In this document: positions 34,519-43,097 of the stretch, one piece after another | Layout: each line of letters starts with the position of its first letter | Position numbering within the stretch: position 1 is the stretch's first letter | Assembly: GCF_031456275.1 (NCBI RefSeq) | Contig: NZ_JAVDUI010000001.1 | Coordinates: 434,001 to 498,000 of the forward strand | Origin: Falsarthrobacter nasiphocae | Lineage (GTDB): Bacteria > Actinomycetota > Actinomycetes > Actinomycetales > Micrococcaceae | DNA: 64,000 nucleotides | Direction: 5' to 3' | Made by a program: the position numbers and the translations under genes | Notes under the pieces: model-generated | Seen by the model: only the letters and a program-made list of their open reading frames with translations | The model's database searches: none | What the model was told of the DNA's origin: nothing

Positions 34519-35802
34519 ATGCCTTTGCCCCGGGCCCTGCGTCCTTTCACCGTCCCCGCCTACCGCTGGCTCGTCGCATCGATGACGCTGAGCGTCTTCG
34601 CGGCGGGCATGTGGGTCGTCACCCTGGCCTATGAGGTCATCGACCTCGGCGGAGGCCCCTCCGCCCTGTCGTTCGTCGCGAGCATCTCCGCGGTCGTCCT
34701 CGTGGCGCTCGCCCTGCCCGGGGGCATCCTCGCGGACCGGACGGACCGCAAGCGGATCCTCGTCACGGTCGAGGCCCTCAACGCGGTGGCCATGGCCGTG
34801 ACGAGCGCGGCGGCCCTCCTGGGCGTCCTCCAGCTCTGGCACCTGGCCGTCTCCGCCGCGCTCCTCAGCGTGTCCGTGGCGTTCTACTTCCCCGCCTACT
34901 CGGCCATCCTGCCTCGGCTCCTCCCGCCCGGGCACCTCTTGGCCGCCAACGGCATCGAGGGCATGGTGCGCCCTGCCTTCCTCAACGCCCTGGGCCCGGC
35001 GGCCGCGGGAGCCCTCATCGGCGCCTTCTCGCCGCACGCGGGGGTCTTCGCGTGCCTGCTCCTCTTCGGAGCGGCCACCGCCACGGCGCTCGGACTGCCC
35101 GCCGGCGCGGGGGCGGTGGCGCGGGACGCGGCCGCCGAGCCGACCACCGCCCTCCAGGACTTCGTCGAGGGCGCCCGGTTCGCCCGGGACACGCCGTGGT
35201 TCGGGTGGACGCTCGTGTGGGCGTGCTGCGTCGTCCTCGTCTTCATCGGCCCCATCGAGGTCCTCTTGCCCTTCCTCGTCCGGGAGCAGCTCGGCGGGGG
35301 CGCGAGCATGTTCGCGCTCATGCTCGCGTCCATGGGCGCCGGCAGCGTGCTGGGCTCGTGGCTCACGGCCTCCCGCCCCCTGCCGCGGCGGTACCTCACG
35401 ACGATGCTCGGGCTGTGGGGCGTGATCGGCCTCATCCCCATGGCGCTCCTGCCCGTCGCCGGCTCGCCGTGGACGATGGGCGCCGTCATGGCCATCCTCG
35501 GCGCGAGCGGGTCCGCCGGGCAGGTCATCTGGGGCACCCTCCTGCAGCGGCGCGTCCCGCCCGAGCTGCTGGGCCGGGCCTCAAGCCTCGACTTCTTCGT
35601 CTCCCTCGCCCTCATGCCGCTCTCCATGGCGATCGCGGGCCCCCTCGGGGAGCGATTCGGGCTGACGCCGCTCTTCGTGGCGCCAGCCGTCGTCGGCCCC
35701 ATCCTCAGCCTGGCAGTCTGGACGAAGGCGAGACTCTGGGAGGACGAGGTGGCGCACCCCCTCACGGATCACGAGGATCTGGAGCCCGTCCCTGTAGACT
35801 GA
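34519..35802 (+). CDS. MFS transporter (EntS/MFS_3-like exporter)
   Basis: A 427-residue polytopic protein with about 12 hydrophobic helices in two bundles separated by a central loop around residues 180-205. The MFS motif A loop is GGILADRTDRKRIL. The overall pattern, including PRLLPPGHLLAANG and a second LLQRRVPPELLGRASSLDF, matches the MFS_3 group containing enterobactin exporter EntS and macrolide efflux relatives. ATG at 34519 follows GGAAGG by 8 nt. Substrate cannot be inferred. It overlaps the promoter of the downstream helicase gene at its stop codon. Confidence 0.9.
   Translation: MPLPRALRPFTVPAYRWLVASMTLSVFAAGMWVVTLAYEVIDLGGGPSALSFVASISAVVLVALALPGGILADRTDRKRILVTVEALNAVAMAVTSAAALLGVLQLWHLAVSAALLSVSVAFYFPAYSAILPRLLPPGHLLAANGIEGMVRPAFLNALGPAAAGALIGAFSPHAGVFACLLLFGAATATALGLPAGAGAVARDAAAEPTTALQDFVEGARFARDTPWFGWTLVWACCVVLVFIGPIEVLLPFLVREQLGGGASMFALMLASMGAGSVLGSWLTASRPLPRRYLTTMLGLWGVIGLIPMALLPVAGSPWTMGAVMAILGASGSAGQVIWGTLLQRRVPPELLGRASSLDFFVSLALMPLSMAIAGPLGERFGLTPLFVAPAVVGPILSLAVWTKARLWEDEVAHPLTDHEDLEPVPVD
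35795..35800 (+). promoter_or_regulatory. -10 box of the DEAD-box helicase transcript
   Basis: TGTAGACT, an extended -10 overlapping the MFS stop. Transcription from here would give a leader of about 215 nt before the helicase ATG. The stretch 35803-36023 contains no recognisable riboswitch, but a 64-codon reading frame from ATG 35826 ends 3 nt before the helicase start. Confidence 0.5.
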
Positions 35803-36023
35803 GACGTGCACATGTACCCTGCGTGATGCCCGGTTGCACCGAATACAAGTCAATGTCGAGTCCGCGCGCCTCCACGGCCGCGACGCCCCGCAGTGCACTC
35901 CGCTCGCCCCGGTTGGAGGGATCCCGCCGCCCGCCGCGAGCACGTCCCTACCGCACCCGGCTTCACCACCGCGAGCCGCCGCGCCCTCACGCGCGCCTCG
36001 CCGATCACGAAACACGGTGAACC

Positions 36024-37745
36024 ATGACCGAGACCCCCACGCACCCCCAGGACACCCCGGACGCCCGCACCGACGCGGCCGCCGAGCTGGGCGAGACCGT
36101 CGCCGAGACGGTCACCACCGAGGCCACGAAGGCCGCTGTCCCCGAGACGTTCGCTGACTTCAACGTCCTCCCCGAGATCGTCGAGTCGCTCGCCAACGCG
36201 GGAATCCACCACCCGTTCCCCATCCAGGCGATGACCCTGCAGGTTGCCCTCGGCGGCGGAGACGTCATCGGACAGGCCAAGACGGGAACGGGCAAGACCC
36301 TCGGCTTCGGGATCCCCGTGCTCCAGCGGGTGGCGGGGCGCTCCGACGCGCGCTACGCCGACCTCGCGGTGCCCGGCGCGCCGCAGGCCCTCGTCGTCGC
36401 CCCCACCCGCGAGCTCGCCGTCCAGGTGTCCGAGGACCTCTCCCGCGCGTCCGCCAAGCGCGACGTGCGCATCGCGACGATCTACGGAGGCCGCGCCTAC
36501 GAGCCGCAGATCGAGCAGCTCAAGGCGGGCGTCGAGGTCGTCGTCGGCACGCCCGGCCGCATCATCGACCTCCACCGCCAGCGGTTCCTCGACCTGTCCA
36601 ACGTGCGGATCGTCGTCCTCGACGAGGCGGACGAGATGCTTGACCTCGGCTTCCTCCCTGACGTCGAGCGCCTCCTCTCCGCTGTGCCCGCCGTGCGCCA
36701 GACGATGCTCTTCTCCGCGACCATGCCCGGCCCCGTGGTCAGCATGGCGCGCCGCTACATGAGCCGCCCCACGCACATCCGCGCCACGGACCCCGACGAC
36801 GACGGCTCGATGACCAAGCGCGACATCCGCCAGGTCGTCTACCGCGCGCACGCGCTCAACAAGGACGAGGTCGTCGCCCGCATCCTCCAGGCCGAGGGCC
36901 GCAGCCGCGCCGTCATCTTCACGAAGACCAAGCGCTCTGCCGCCAAGCTCGCGGACGAGCTCATCGACCGCGGGTTCGCCGCCGCTCCCCTCCACGGAGA
37001 CCTCGGCCAGGGTGCGCGCGAGCAGGCCCTCCGCGCTTTCCGCAACGGCAAGGTGGACGTGCTCGTGGCCACCGACGTCGCCGCCCGCGGCATCGATGTC
37101 GACGACGTCTCCCACGTCATCAACTTCCAGTGCCCCGAGGACGAGAAGACGTACCTCCACCGCATCGGCCGCACCGGCCGCGCGGGCAACAAGGGCATCG
37201 CCGTGACGTTCGTGGACTGGGACGACCTCCACCGCTGGCAGATGATCAACCGGGCCCTCGAGCTGGACTTCCACGAGCCCGTGGAGACCTACTCCTCCTC
37301 GAAGCACCTCTACGAGGACCTCAACATCCCCGAGGGCACCAAGGGCCGGCTGCCCAAGCACCGCCGGACGCTCGCCGGGCTCGAGGCCGAGAAGGTCGAG
37401 GACCTCGACGGCAAGGGCGGCCGGGAGCCCCGCGAGGGCTCGCGGGGCGGGCGCGGCGCGGGGCGCAGCTCCCGGGGCCGGGGCGACGACGCAGGCCGCG
37501 GCGCCTCGACCCCCCGGGAGTCCGGCCGCTCGCGCAGCGCGGGAGGCCGCGGCGGACGCAGCGCCGAGGGCTCGCGCTCGGATGAGGCCCGCACCGAGGG
37601 GCCCCAGGGCCAGGCGCGGGAGGGCGGCTCGCCCCGGGGCGCCGAGGGCGGCGAGGGCGCTGCCTCGACCCGGGCCCCGCGGAAGCGCACGCGCCGGCGC
37701 GGCGGCTCGGGCCGCAGCGCCGAGGGCTCAGCCAGCGCGGAGTGA
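36024..37745 (+). CDS. DEAD-box ATP-dependent RNA helicase
   Basis: A 573-residue RNA helicase of the CshA/DeaD/RhlE type. All motifs are visible: Q-motif region PFPIQAMTLQ, I AKTGTGKT, Ia PTREL, GG, Ib TPGR, II DEAD (LDEADEMLDLGF), III SAT, IV VIFTKTKR, V ATDVAARGID and VI HRIGRTGRAG. The C-terminal 110 residues are Arg/Gly/Ser-rich, an RNA-binding tail. Likely roles are ribosome assembly and mRNA decay, especially in cold. It has a long leader (about 215 nt). Its stop TGA is followed in the same frame, without any further stop, by the DNA methyltransferase coding sequence. Confidence 0.95.
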   Translation: MTETPTHPQDTPDARTDAAAELGETVAETVTTEATKAAVPETFADFNVLPEIVESLANAGIHHPFPIQAMTLQVALGGGDVIGQAKTGTGKTLGFGIPVLQRVAGRSDARYADLAVPGAPQALVVAPTRELAVQVSEDLSRASAKRDVRIATIYGGRAYEPQIEQLKAGVEVVVGTPGRIIDLHRQRFLDLSNVRIVVLDEADEMLDLGFLPDVERLLSAVPAVRQTMLFSATMPGPVVSMARRYMSRPTHIRATDPDDDGSMTKRDIRQVVYRAHALNKDEVVARILQAEGRSRAVIFTKTKRSAAKLADELIDRGFAAAPLHGDLGQGAREQALRAFRNGKVDVLVATDVAARGIDVDDVSHVINFQCPEDEKTYLHRIGRTGRAGNKGIAVTFVDWDDLHRWQMINRALELDFHEPVETYSSSKHLYEDLNIPEGTKGRLPKHRRTLAGLEAEKVEDLDGKGGREPREGSRGGRGAGRSSRGRGDDAGRGASTPRESGRSRSAGGRGGRSAEGSRSDEARTEGPQGQAREGGSPRGAEGGEGAASTRAPRKRTRRRGGSGRSAEGSASAE

Positions 37746-37748
37746 CCG

Positions 37749-38753
37749 CTGACCTCCTTCGCTGACGCTCTCGGGGCGCTCGGCCCCGAGGACCCCGACT
37801 GGGTCCTCGAGGCCGAGAACCTCGCCGTCCTCCCGCAGCTGCCGGACGGCTCGTTCACGCTCGTCTACCTCGATCCGCCGTTCAACACGGGCCGCTCCCA
37901 GTCCCGAGCGGAGTCGAGCGCCCGCTCGCGACCGCTCGGGGACGGAGACCGCCGGGGATTCCGGGGACAGACCTTCGCCACGGTGGCCGGCCGCCTGCGC
38001 GCCTACGACGACGCCTTCGGCGACTACTGGGACTTTCTCTTCCCGCGGCTCGAGCACGCGTGGCGGCTCCTGGCGGAGGACGGCACCCTGTACCTCCACT
38101 TGGACTACCGAGAGGTCCACTACGCCAAGGTGATGCTCGACATCATCTTCGGCCGGGACGCGTTCCTCAACGAGATCATCTGGGCCTACGACTACGGCGC
38201 CAAGGCCCGCTCCCGCTGGCCGTCGAAGCACGAGACGATCCTCGTCTACGTCAAGGACCGGGCCCGCTACCACTTCGACTCCTCCGAGGTGGACCGCGAG
38301 CCCTACATGGCCCCGGGCCTCGTCACGCCCGAGAAGGCCGCGCGGGGCAAGCTGCCCACCGACGTCTGGTGGCACACGATCGTCTCGCCCACGGGCAAGG
38401 AGAAGACCGGGTACCCGAGCCAGAAGCCGCTCGGCCTTCTGCGCCGCATGATCTCGGCCTCGACTCGCCCTGGGGACCGCGTCCTTGACGTCTTCGCGGG
38501 CTCGGGAACGACCGGCGCGGCCGCGCGAGAGCTCGGGCGGCGCTTCCTCCTCGTGGACTCCAACCCCGAGGCCATCGAGGTCATGGCGTCGCGGCTCGGC
38601 GCCGCAGAGGACGGCCCCGTCCGGCTCCTCCGTGCGGCTGACGGAGCCGGCCCGCCCCGGGATGTCAGCCCGTCCGACCGCGCCGGCCCGTTCGGCCGGG
38701 CCCCAGACGCCCGGCGTCTCGGGGGCCTCCCACTCGGCCCACGCGGCCTGTAG
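37749..38753 (+). CDS. Beta-class DNA methyltransferase (N6-adenine or N4-cytosine), probable CTG start
   Basis: A 334-residue orphan DNA methyltransferase. Motif IV is YLDPPFNTG (Asp42 counted from CTG), and the SAM-binding motif I, VFAGSGTTG (about 249), comes after it, the beta-class order. Between them are DYREVHYAKVMLDIIFG, NEIIWAYDYG and GYPSQKPLGLLRRMI. No ATG, GTG or TTG lies upstream of DPPF in this frame; the first is GTG at 37983, which would delete the catalytic motif. A CTG at 37749 follows GGAG by 6 nt and is the best start. The helicase stop is 3 nt earlier in the same frame. No restriction endonuclease is nearby. Confidence 0.85.
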   Translation: MTSFADALGALGPEDPDWVLEAENLAVLPQLPDGSFTLVYLDPPFNTGRSQSRAESSARSRPLGDGDRRGFRGQTFATVAGRLRAYDDAFGDYWDFLFPRLEHAWRLLAEDGTLYLHLDYREVHYAKVMLDIIFGRDAFLNEIIWAYDYGAKARSRWPSKHETILVYVKDRARYHFDSSEVDREPYMAPGLVTPEKAARGKLPTDVWWHTIVSPTGKEKTGYPSQKPLGLLRRMISASTRPGDRVLDVFAGSGTTGAAARELGRRFLLVDSNPEAIEVMASRLGAAEDGPVRLLRAADGAGPPRDVSPSDRAGPFGRAPDARRLGGLPLGPRGL

Positions 38754-38756
38754 ACT
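38751..38756 (+). promoter_or_regulatory. -10 box of the nhaA leader
   Basis: TGTAGACT (extended -10), overlapping the methyltransferase stop; transcription would begin near 38763, right at the start of the structured leader. Confidence 0.55.
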
Positions 38757-38763
38757 GAGGGCT

Positions 38764-38820
38764 TTGGTGTGCCGGGAAGTCTGGTCGGCGGGCGCGAGAG
38801 CGCTCTACGACGTCCACCGT
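38764..38820 (+). promoter_or_regulatory. Structured nhaA leader, candidate nhaA-I (Li-I) cation riboswitch
   Basis: About 55 nt fold into a compact RNA: GGTG (38766) closes with CACC (38815-38818); inside is a GCCG/CGGC hairpin around GGAAGTCTGGT, then a hairpin GGGCGC-GAGA-GCGCTC, and GTCG in the first hairpin can pair with CGAC near 38808 as a pseudoknot. Downstream, CCCGGCC/GGCCGGG (38823-38829 and 38836-38842) covers the start of GGAGG, a possible ribosome-site switch. Position and motif resemble the nhaA-I class reported to sense Li+; that identification is from memory and unverified. Confidence 0.62.
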
Positions 38821-38862
38821 GCCCCGGCCGCACCCGGCCGGGAGGAAGCAGAGGCTCACCCC

Positions 38863-40170
38863 GTGAACACTCCCACCCCGCACTCGTCCCCCGCCCCCGA
38901 GGCCGCTGATTCCGAGCGGCCCGTCGTCTTCGGGCCCGGCTCCCCGGCTGAGACGCGGCGCATCGGAGACCTCCTCCGCGCTGAGACCACGTCTGGCGTC
39001 CTTCTCATCGTGGCAGCCGTCATTGCGGTCATCTGGGCCAACTCGCCCTGGGCCGAGTCCTACACGGCTCTGCGGGACTACCGCTTCGGCCCTGAGGCCC
39101 TCCACCTCAACCTGACCGTTGGCCACTGGACGGCCGACGGCCTCCTGGCGATCTTCTTCTTCCTCGTCGGGCTTGAGCTCAAGCGCGAGATCGTGGCCGG
39201 AGACCTTCGCTCCCCCAGCAAGGCCCTCGTGCCCGTCGCGGCTGCCGCGGGCGGCGTCATCGTCCCGGCCCTCGTCTACCTGGCGGTCAACAGCGGGAAC
39301 CCGGCTGGCCTTCGCGGATGGGCCATTCCCACGGCCACGGACATCGCCTTCGCGGTGGCCGTCCTCGCGATCGTGGGCAAGGGCCTGCCGAATCCGCTCC
39401 GGATCTTCCTTCTCACGCTGGCCGTCGTCGACGACCTCATCGCCATTGTCATCATCGCCGTGGCCTACACCTCGGAGATCCACTGGGGCCCGCTGCTCTT
39501 CGCGCTCCTGCCCATCGGGGTCTTCGCGTTCCTCGTCCACCGCCGCCCCGATCTCTTCGGCCGCCAGCGCCGGTGGGCCTGGGTCATGCTCCTGCCCCTG
39601 GCTGTGGTTGCGTGGGCACTGGTCCACGCGTCGGGCATCCACGCGACCATCGCGGGCGTCGTCCTCGGCCTCATCGTCCCCGTCTCGGGCCGGTTCGGCG
39701 TTGAGCTCGCGGAGATCCTCGAGCATCGCTTCCGCCCGCTGTCCGTGGGGTTCGCCGTGCCGCTCTTCGCTCTCTTCTCCGCCGGCGTGACCGTGGGCGG
39801 GCTCGAGGGGCTGGCCAAGGCCGCCACGGACCCTGTGGCCCTCGGCATCGTCCTGGCGCTCGTCGTCGGCAAGCCCGTCGGAATCGTGGGCACCACGTGG
39901 GCCGTCACGCGCTTCACGTCCGCGTCGCTGGACCGCTCGGTTCGCTGGGCGGACGTCGTGGGCATCGGCGGGCTCGCGGGCATCGGCTTCACGGTCTCGC
40001 TTCTCGTCACGGAGCTCTCGTTCGCGCCGACGGTCGCGGCGCACGACGACGCCAAGGTCGCCGTCCTCGCCGCCTCCACCATCGCGGCCCTGGTCTTCGG
40101 CGCGTTCCTTGCGGCCCGCAGCCGCTGGCACACTCGCCGGGCAGAGTCCGACGACGCGGCTGGCGCCTAG
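38863..40170 (+). CDS. nhaA: Na+/H+ antiporter NhaA
   Basis: A 435-residue integral membrane antiporter that expels Na+ or Li+ in exchange for protons. About 11-12 membrane helices; diagnostic segments are FFFLVGLELKREIVAGDL, the TDIAFAVAVLAIVG helix (TM IV) and the paired aspartates of AVVDDLIAI (TM V) that bind the cation, plus VHASGIHATIAGVVLGL. The N-terminal 35 residues are hydrophilic. GTG at 38863 has AGAGG 8 nt upstream; more upstream sequence in the same frame is the leader RNA and not coding. Expression is probably controlled by the structured leader. Confidence 0.94.
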   Translation: MNTPTPHSSPAPEAADSERPVVFGPGSPAETRRIGDLLRAETTSGVLLIVAAVIAVIWANSPWAESYTALRDYRFGPEALHLNLTVGHWTADGLLAIFFFLVGLELKREIVAGDLRSPSKALVPVAAAAGGVIVPALVYLAVNSGNPAGLRGWAIPTATDIAFAVAVLAIVGKGLPNPLRIFLLTLAVVDDLIAIVIIAVAYTSEIHWGPLLFALLPIGVFAFLVHRRPDLFGRQRRWAWVMLLPLAVVAWALVHASGIHATIAGVVLGLIVPVSGRFGVELAEILEHRFRPLSVGFAVPLFALFSAGVTVGGLEGLAKAATDPVALGIVLALVVGKPVGIVGTTWAVTRFTSASLDRSVRWADVVGIGGLAGIGFTVSLLVTELSFAPTVAAHDDAKVAVLAASTIAALVFGAFLAARSRWHTRRAESDDAAGA

Positions 40171-40203
40171 CCGAGCCCCGCTCCTCTCCGCCGTTCGCCC
40201 CCG

Positions 40204-40247
40204 CGTTTGGCGTGTGCCACCGACATTGCGGGGGGCCTTCGCCAAAC
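40204..40247. repeat. Palindromic intergenic repeat, copy 1
   Basis: An imperfect palindrome of about 45 bp beginning CGTTTGGCGTGTGCC and ending GCCAAAC, between convergent nhaA and the PHP gene. The reverse complement of copy 2 (60150-60194) matches it at most positions, so this is a dispersed REP-like element; it may also serve as a terminator. Confidence 0.75.
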
Positions 40248-40293
40248 ATCGGGGCACACCGAGACGGGCCGGGCGCAGGTTCCCGAACGGGTC

Positions 40294-41133
40294 CTAAGTG
40301 AGGCCGCTCGTGGCCTGAGCGAGGATGGCCTCAAGGACCTCGGGCGCCGTCGTGTTCTCGCCCAGAACGTTGGGCTTGCCCCGACCATGGAAGTCGGACG
40401 AGCCCGTGACGAGGAGGCCGAGGTCCTCGGCGATGCGCCGGAGCTGCTCGCGCTCGTGCGGCGGGTTGTCGCGGTGATCGGCCTCGAGCCCCGCAAGGCC
40501 GGCGTCGACCATGGGACCCAGCGCGGAGTCAGGGAGGACGCGCCCACGCAGCCGGGCGCGCGGGTGGGCGAAGACCGGCACGCCGCCGGCCGCACGGATG
40601 GCGCGGATGGCCTCGCACGGCTCCGGCGCGGGGTGAGGCAGGAAGTACGGCGAGCCGCCCGCGAGGATCCCCGCGAACGCCTGCTCCCGGCTGGCCACGA
40701 GGCCCCGGGCGATGAGCGCGTCCGCGATGTGGGGGCGGCCGATCGTTGCGCCCTCCCCTGCGACGGCCTCGACGTCCGCCCACGTGAGCGGGTAGTCCTC
40801 GCCGATCAGCTCCACCATGCGCCGCGCGCGCGTGTCCCGGGCGGCCCGGGACCCGCCGAGGATGCCCGCCAGAGCCGCGTTCTCGGGATCAGGCAGGTAG
40901 CCGAGCATGTGGACGCTGATGCCCTCGGCGCTGCGGCAGGACACCTCGACGCCGCGGATGACCCGGACGCCGACGCGCTCGCCGGCGGCCATGGCGCGGC
41001 CCCACCCAGCGAAGGTGTCGTGGTCGGTCAGCGCGAGGGTCGTGACCCCTGCGCCAGCCGCCTCCTCGAGGAGCTCCTCCGGCCACTGGGTTCCGTCTGA
41101 GAAGGCCGAGTGGGTGTGGAGGTCGATCGTCAT
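40294..41133 (-). CDS. PHP-domain phosphoesterase (YciV/RnaAM-like)
   Basis: A 279-residue PHP-superfamily metal-dependent phosphoesterase. Metal ligands are seen in order: IDLHTHSAFSDGT at the N-terminus, ALTDHDTFAGW, GVEVSC, GRPHIADAL, PVFAHP, and SDFHG near the C-terminus. This set matches the YciV group, which cleaves 3',5'-nucleoside bisphosphates and trims RNA 5' ends. ATG at 41133 is chosen because the signature begins at residue 2; the frame extends upstream without homology. Lies 77 bp downstream of the acyltransferase gene on the same strand. Confidence 0.9.
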   Translation of the reverse strand: MTIDLHTHSAFSDGTQWPEELLEEAAGAGVTTLALTDHDTFAGWGRAMAAGERVGVRVIRGVEVSCRSAEGISVHMLGYLPDPENAALAGILGGSRAARDTRARRMVELIGEDYPLTWADVEAVAGEGATIGRPHIADALIARGLVASREQAFAGILAGGSPYFLPHPAPEPCEAIRAIRAAGGVPVFAHPRARLRGRVLPDSALGPMVDAGLAGLEADHRDNPPHEREQLRRIAEDLGLLVTGSSDFHGRGKPNVLGENTTAPEVLEAILAQATSGLT

Positions 41134-41210
41134 GGGTCGATCATACGGCGAAGCCGCGGCACCCACCCTGCGGGAGCCGCCGGACAGCGCGGAAGGCCCC
41201 GGCCGCCGGC

Positions 41211-43097
41211 CTAGAAGCTCTTGACGGCCCGGGTCACGGTCTCCACCCAGGCGCGGGAGGCGGTGGGCCCGGGGTGGACGCCGTCCGAGGCGATGTCCCC
41301 CGTCGTCGGGGCGGCCTGGTCCCACTCGGCGAGACGGACCCGGTCCCGGTGGGCCTGCGCGTAGGCGTGGAGCCGGGCGTTGACCTCAGCGATCCAGGGC
41401 TGGGGCCCGTACCCGGTGACGAAGACGAACCGGCGCTCCGGCCCGCCCGCCGCAACGACGCTCTCGAGGTTCTCGTCCGTGAACGAGCCGTTGGTCCCGA
41501 GCGCCACGACGACCGTCTGCCCGAGGCGCCCTTGCGCGTCGAGGGCCTTGATCCGCTCGGGGGCGTCCCACATCTGCTGGCCCACGTGCGCATCGAGCGC
41601 AGACTGCGGGTAGGCGGCGCGGATCGCGTCCGAGGCCGCCACTGTGACGGAGTCGCCGATGAACGTGACGGTCCGGGAGTCGATCCCCTGGGACTCGGCC
41701 GTCCCCGGTGGCGCGGCGCTGCCTGTCGGCGCCGGGGTCGGGGGCCCTGTGGGCGGGGCGGTCGGCGGCTCGGCGAGCCTCGAGGACTTCTGCTGCAGGG
41801 CCTCAAGCCTCGCCTGGTCTGCGGTCACGGCGGGGGCGGTGACGACGGCGACGAGCGTGGCCGCGGTCAGGGCCACCGCCACGGCGGCTCCCGCCGCGAG
41901 GCGCTTCCTCGCGCCGGCCGCCCGCCGGAGCGCGCCGCGGAATCCCCAGCGGAGCACCGGCTGCTCGAGGAGGCGCGCGGAGGCCTCGGCGAGCGCGAAG
42001 GTCAGCCCCACCGCGAGGCAGGCCCTCCCCCACATGAGATGCGGCTCGACCTCGCCGCCGGTGGGGTCCGGGAGCCAGGCGGCGGCCAGGACAAGGAGCG
42101 GCCAGTGCCACAGGTACAGCGCGTAGGACCGGTCCGCGACCCACCGCCACGCCCCGGCGAGAGGCCCCTGGGGGTTGACGGAGGCGAGCCGACCCGTGGT
42201 GCCGAGACGGACAAGGATCGCGGCTGCGAGGGAGAAGACGAAGATGCCGCCGAGCTGCGAGGCGGGTGCCGTGTCCGGCAGGAGCCACTGGGAGGCCAGG
42301 AGCACGGAGAGCGCGGCGGCCCCGGCCGCCCAGCGCACGAGCGGGCGGGTCTGCCGGACGACCGGCAGGCACGCGACGCATGCGCCCAGGAGGATGCCGC
42401 TCGCGTGGGTGAACGTGTTGAGGTAGGCCTGGTTGAGGTCGCGCGTCACGAGCCACACGCCCGCCATGCCGAGGGCCGAGGCCGCGGCGGCGCCCGCAGT
42501 CCACGCTCGGAGGCGGGCCCGCATCGCGGTGAGCGGCCGCGCCCGGCCCCGGACACTCGCGGCCGCGGCGAGGACGGCCCACGGCCACACGAGGTAGAAC
42601 TGCTCCTCCACGGCGAGAGACCACATGTGCTTGAGCAGCTGCGGTGTGCCTGCGTCGAAGTAGGACGATCCTGCGGCGAGCTGGACCCAGTTCGCCGTGG
42701 ACGTGACCGCCCCGAGGACCTGGCGTCCAAGCCGGACGCGGACGTCGTCGGGCGCGGAGAGGGCGAGGGCGCACGTGCCCAGGAGCATGAACGCGAAGGC
42801 CGGGGCGAGGCGCCGGACCCGCTTGAGGTAGAAGTCCGCGAAGAAGGCGCGCAGGGTCAAGGGATCGCGGCCATCGGCGGGCTGGAGGCGCTCCCCCGCG
42901 CGGGCGAGGAGGCCGCGCGTGATGAGGAACCCGGAGAGGACGAAGAAGAGGTCGACGCCGAGGTAGCCCGCGGGCAGGGCGCCGGGAAGCGCGTGGTAGG
43001 CGATGACGAGGAGGACCGCGGCGGCCCGGAGGATGTCGAGCACCGCGTATCGCGGGCGCGAATGCTTCACGTCCGGCGGGCCGGGTACGGTTGACAC
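41211..43097 (-). CDS. Acyltransferase-3 / SGNH two-domain membrane protein (OafA/OatA type)
   Basis: A 628-residue cell-envelope O-acyltransferase. The first 400 residues form the ten-helix acyltransferase-3 domain (RYAVLDILRAAAVLLVIAYHALPG with the conserved His; LFFVLSGFLITRGLL; HMWSLAVEEQFYLVWP). After a Pro/Thr/Ala-rich linker (about 440-470) comes a periplasmic SGNH hydrolase domain: GDSVT near residue 480, GTNGSF and DGVHPG. Such fusions acetylate peptidoglycan or cell-wall glycans. Start is GTG at 43097. Divergent from the aminopeptidase gene across 194 bp in which I see no clear RNA element. Confidence 0.92.
   Translation of the reverse strand: MSTVPGPPDVKHSRPRYAVLDILRAAAVLLVIAYHALPGALPAGYLGVDLFFVLSGFLITRGLLARAGERLQPADGRDPLTLRAFFADFYLKRVRRLAPAFAFMLLGTCALALSAPDDVRVRLGRQVLGAVTSTANWVQLAAGSSYFDAGTPQLLKHMWSLAVEEQFYLVWPWAVLAAAASVRGRARPLTAMRARLRAWTAGAAAASALGMAGVWLVTRDLNQAYLNTFTHASGILLGACVACLPVVRQTRPLVRWAAGAAALSVLLASQWLLPDTAPASQLGGIFVFSLAAAILVRLGTTGRLASVNPQGPLAGAWRWVADRSYALYLWHWPLLVLAAAWLPDPTGGEVEPHLMWGRACLAVGLTFALAEASARLLEQPVLRWGFRGALRRAAGARKRLAAGAAVAVALTAATLVAVVTAPAVTADQARLEALQQKSSRLAEPPTAPPTGPPTPAPTGSAAPPGTAESQGIDSRTVTFIGDSVTVAASDAIRAAYPQSALDAHVGQQMWDAPERIKALDAQGRLGQTVVVALGTNGSFTDENLESVVAAGGPERRFVFVTGYGPQPWIAEVNARLHAYAQAHRDRVRLAEWDQAAPTTGDIASDGVHPGPTASRAWVETVTRAVKSF

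Noticed and set aside
37983-38753. Methyltransferase starting at GTG 37983.
   Set aside because: This removes the catalytic DPPF motif and about 78 residues; the open frame upstream clearly belongs to the same domain.
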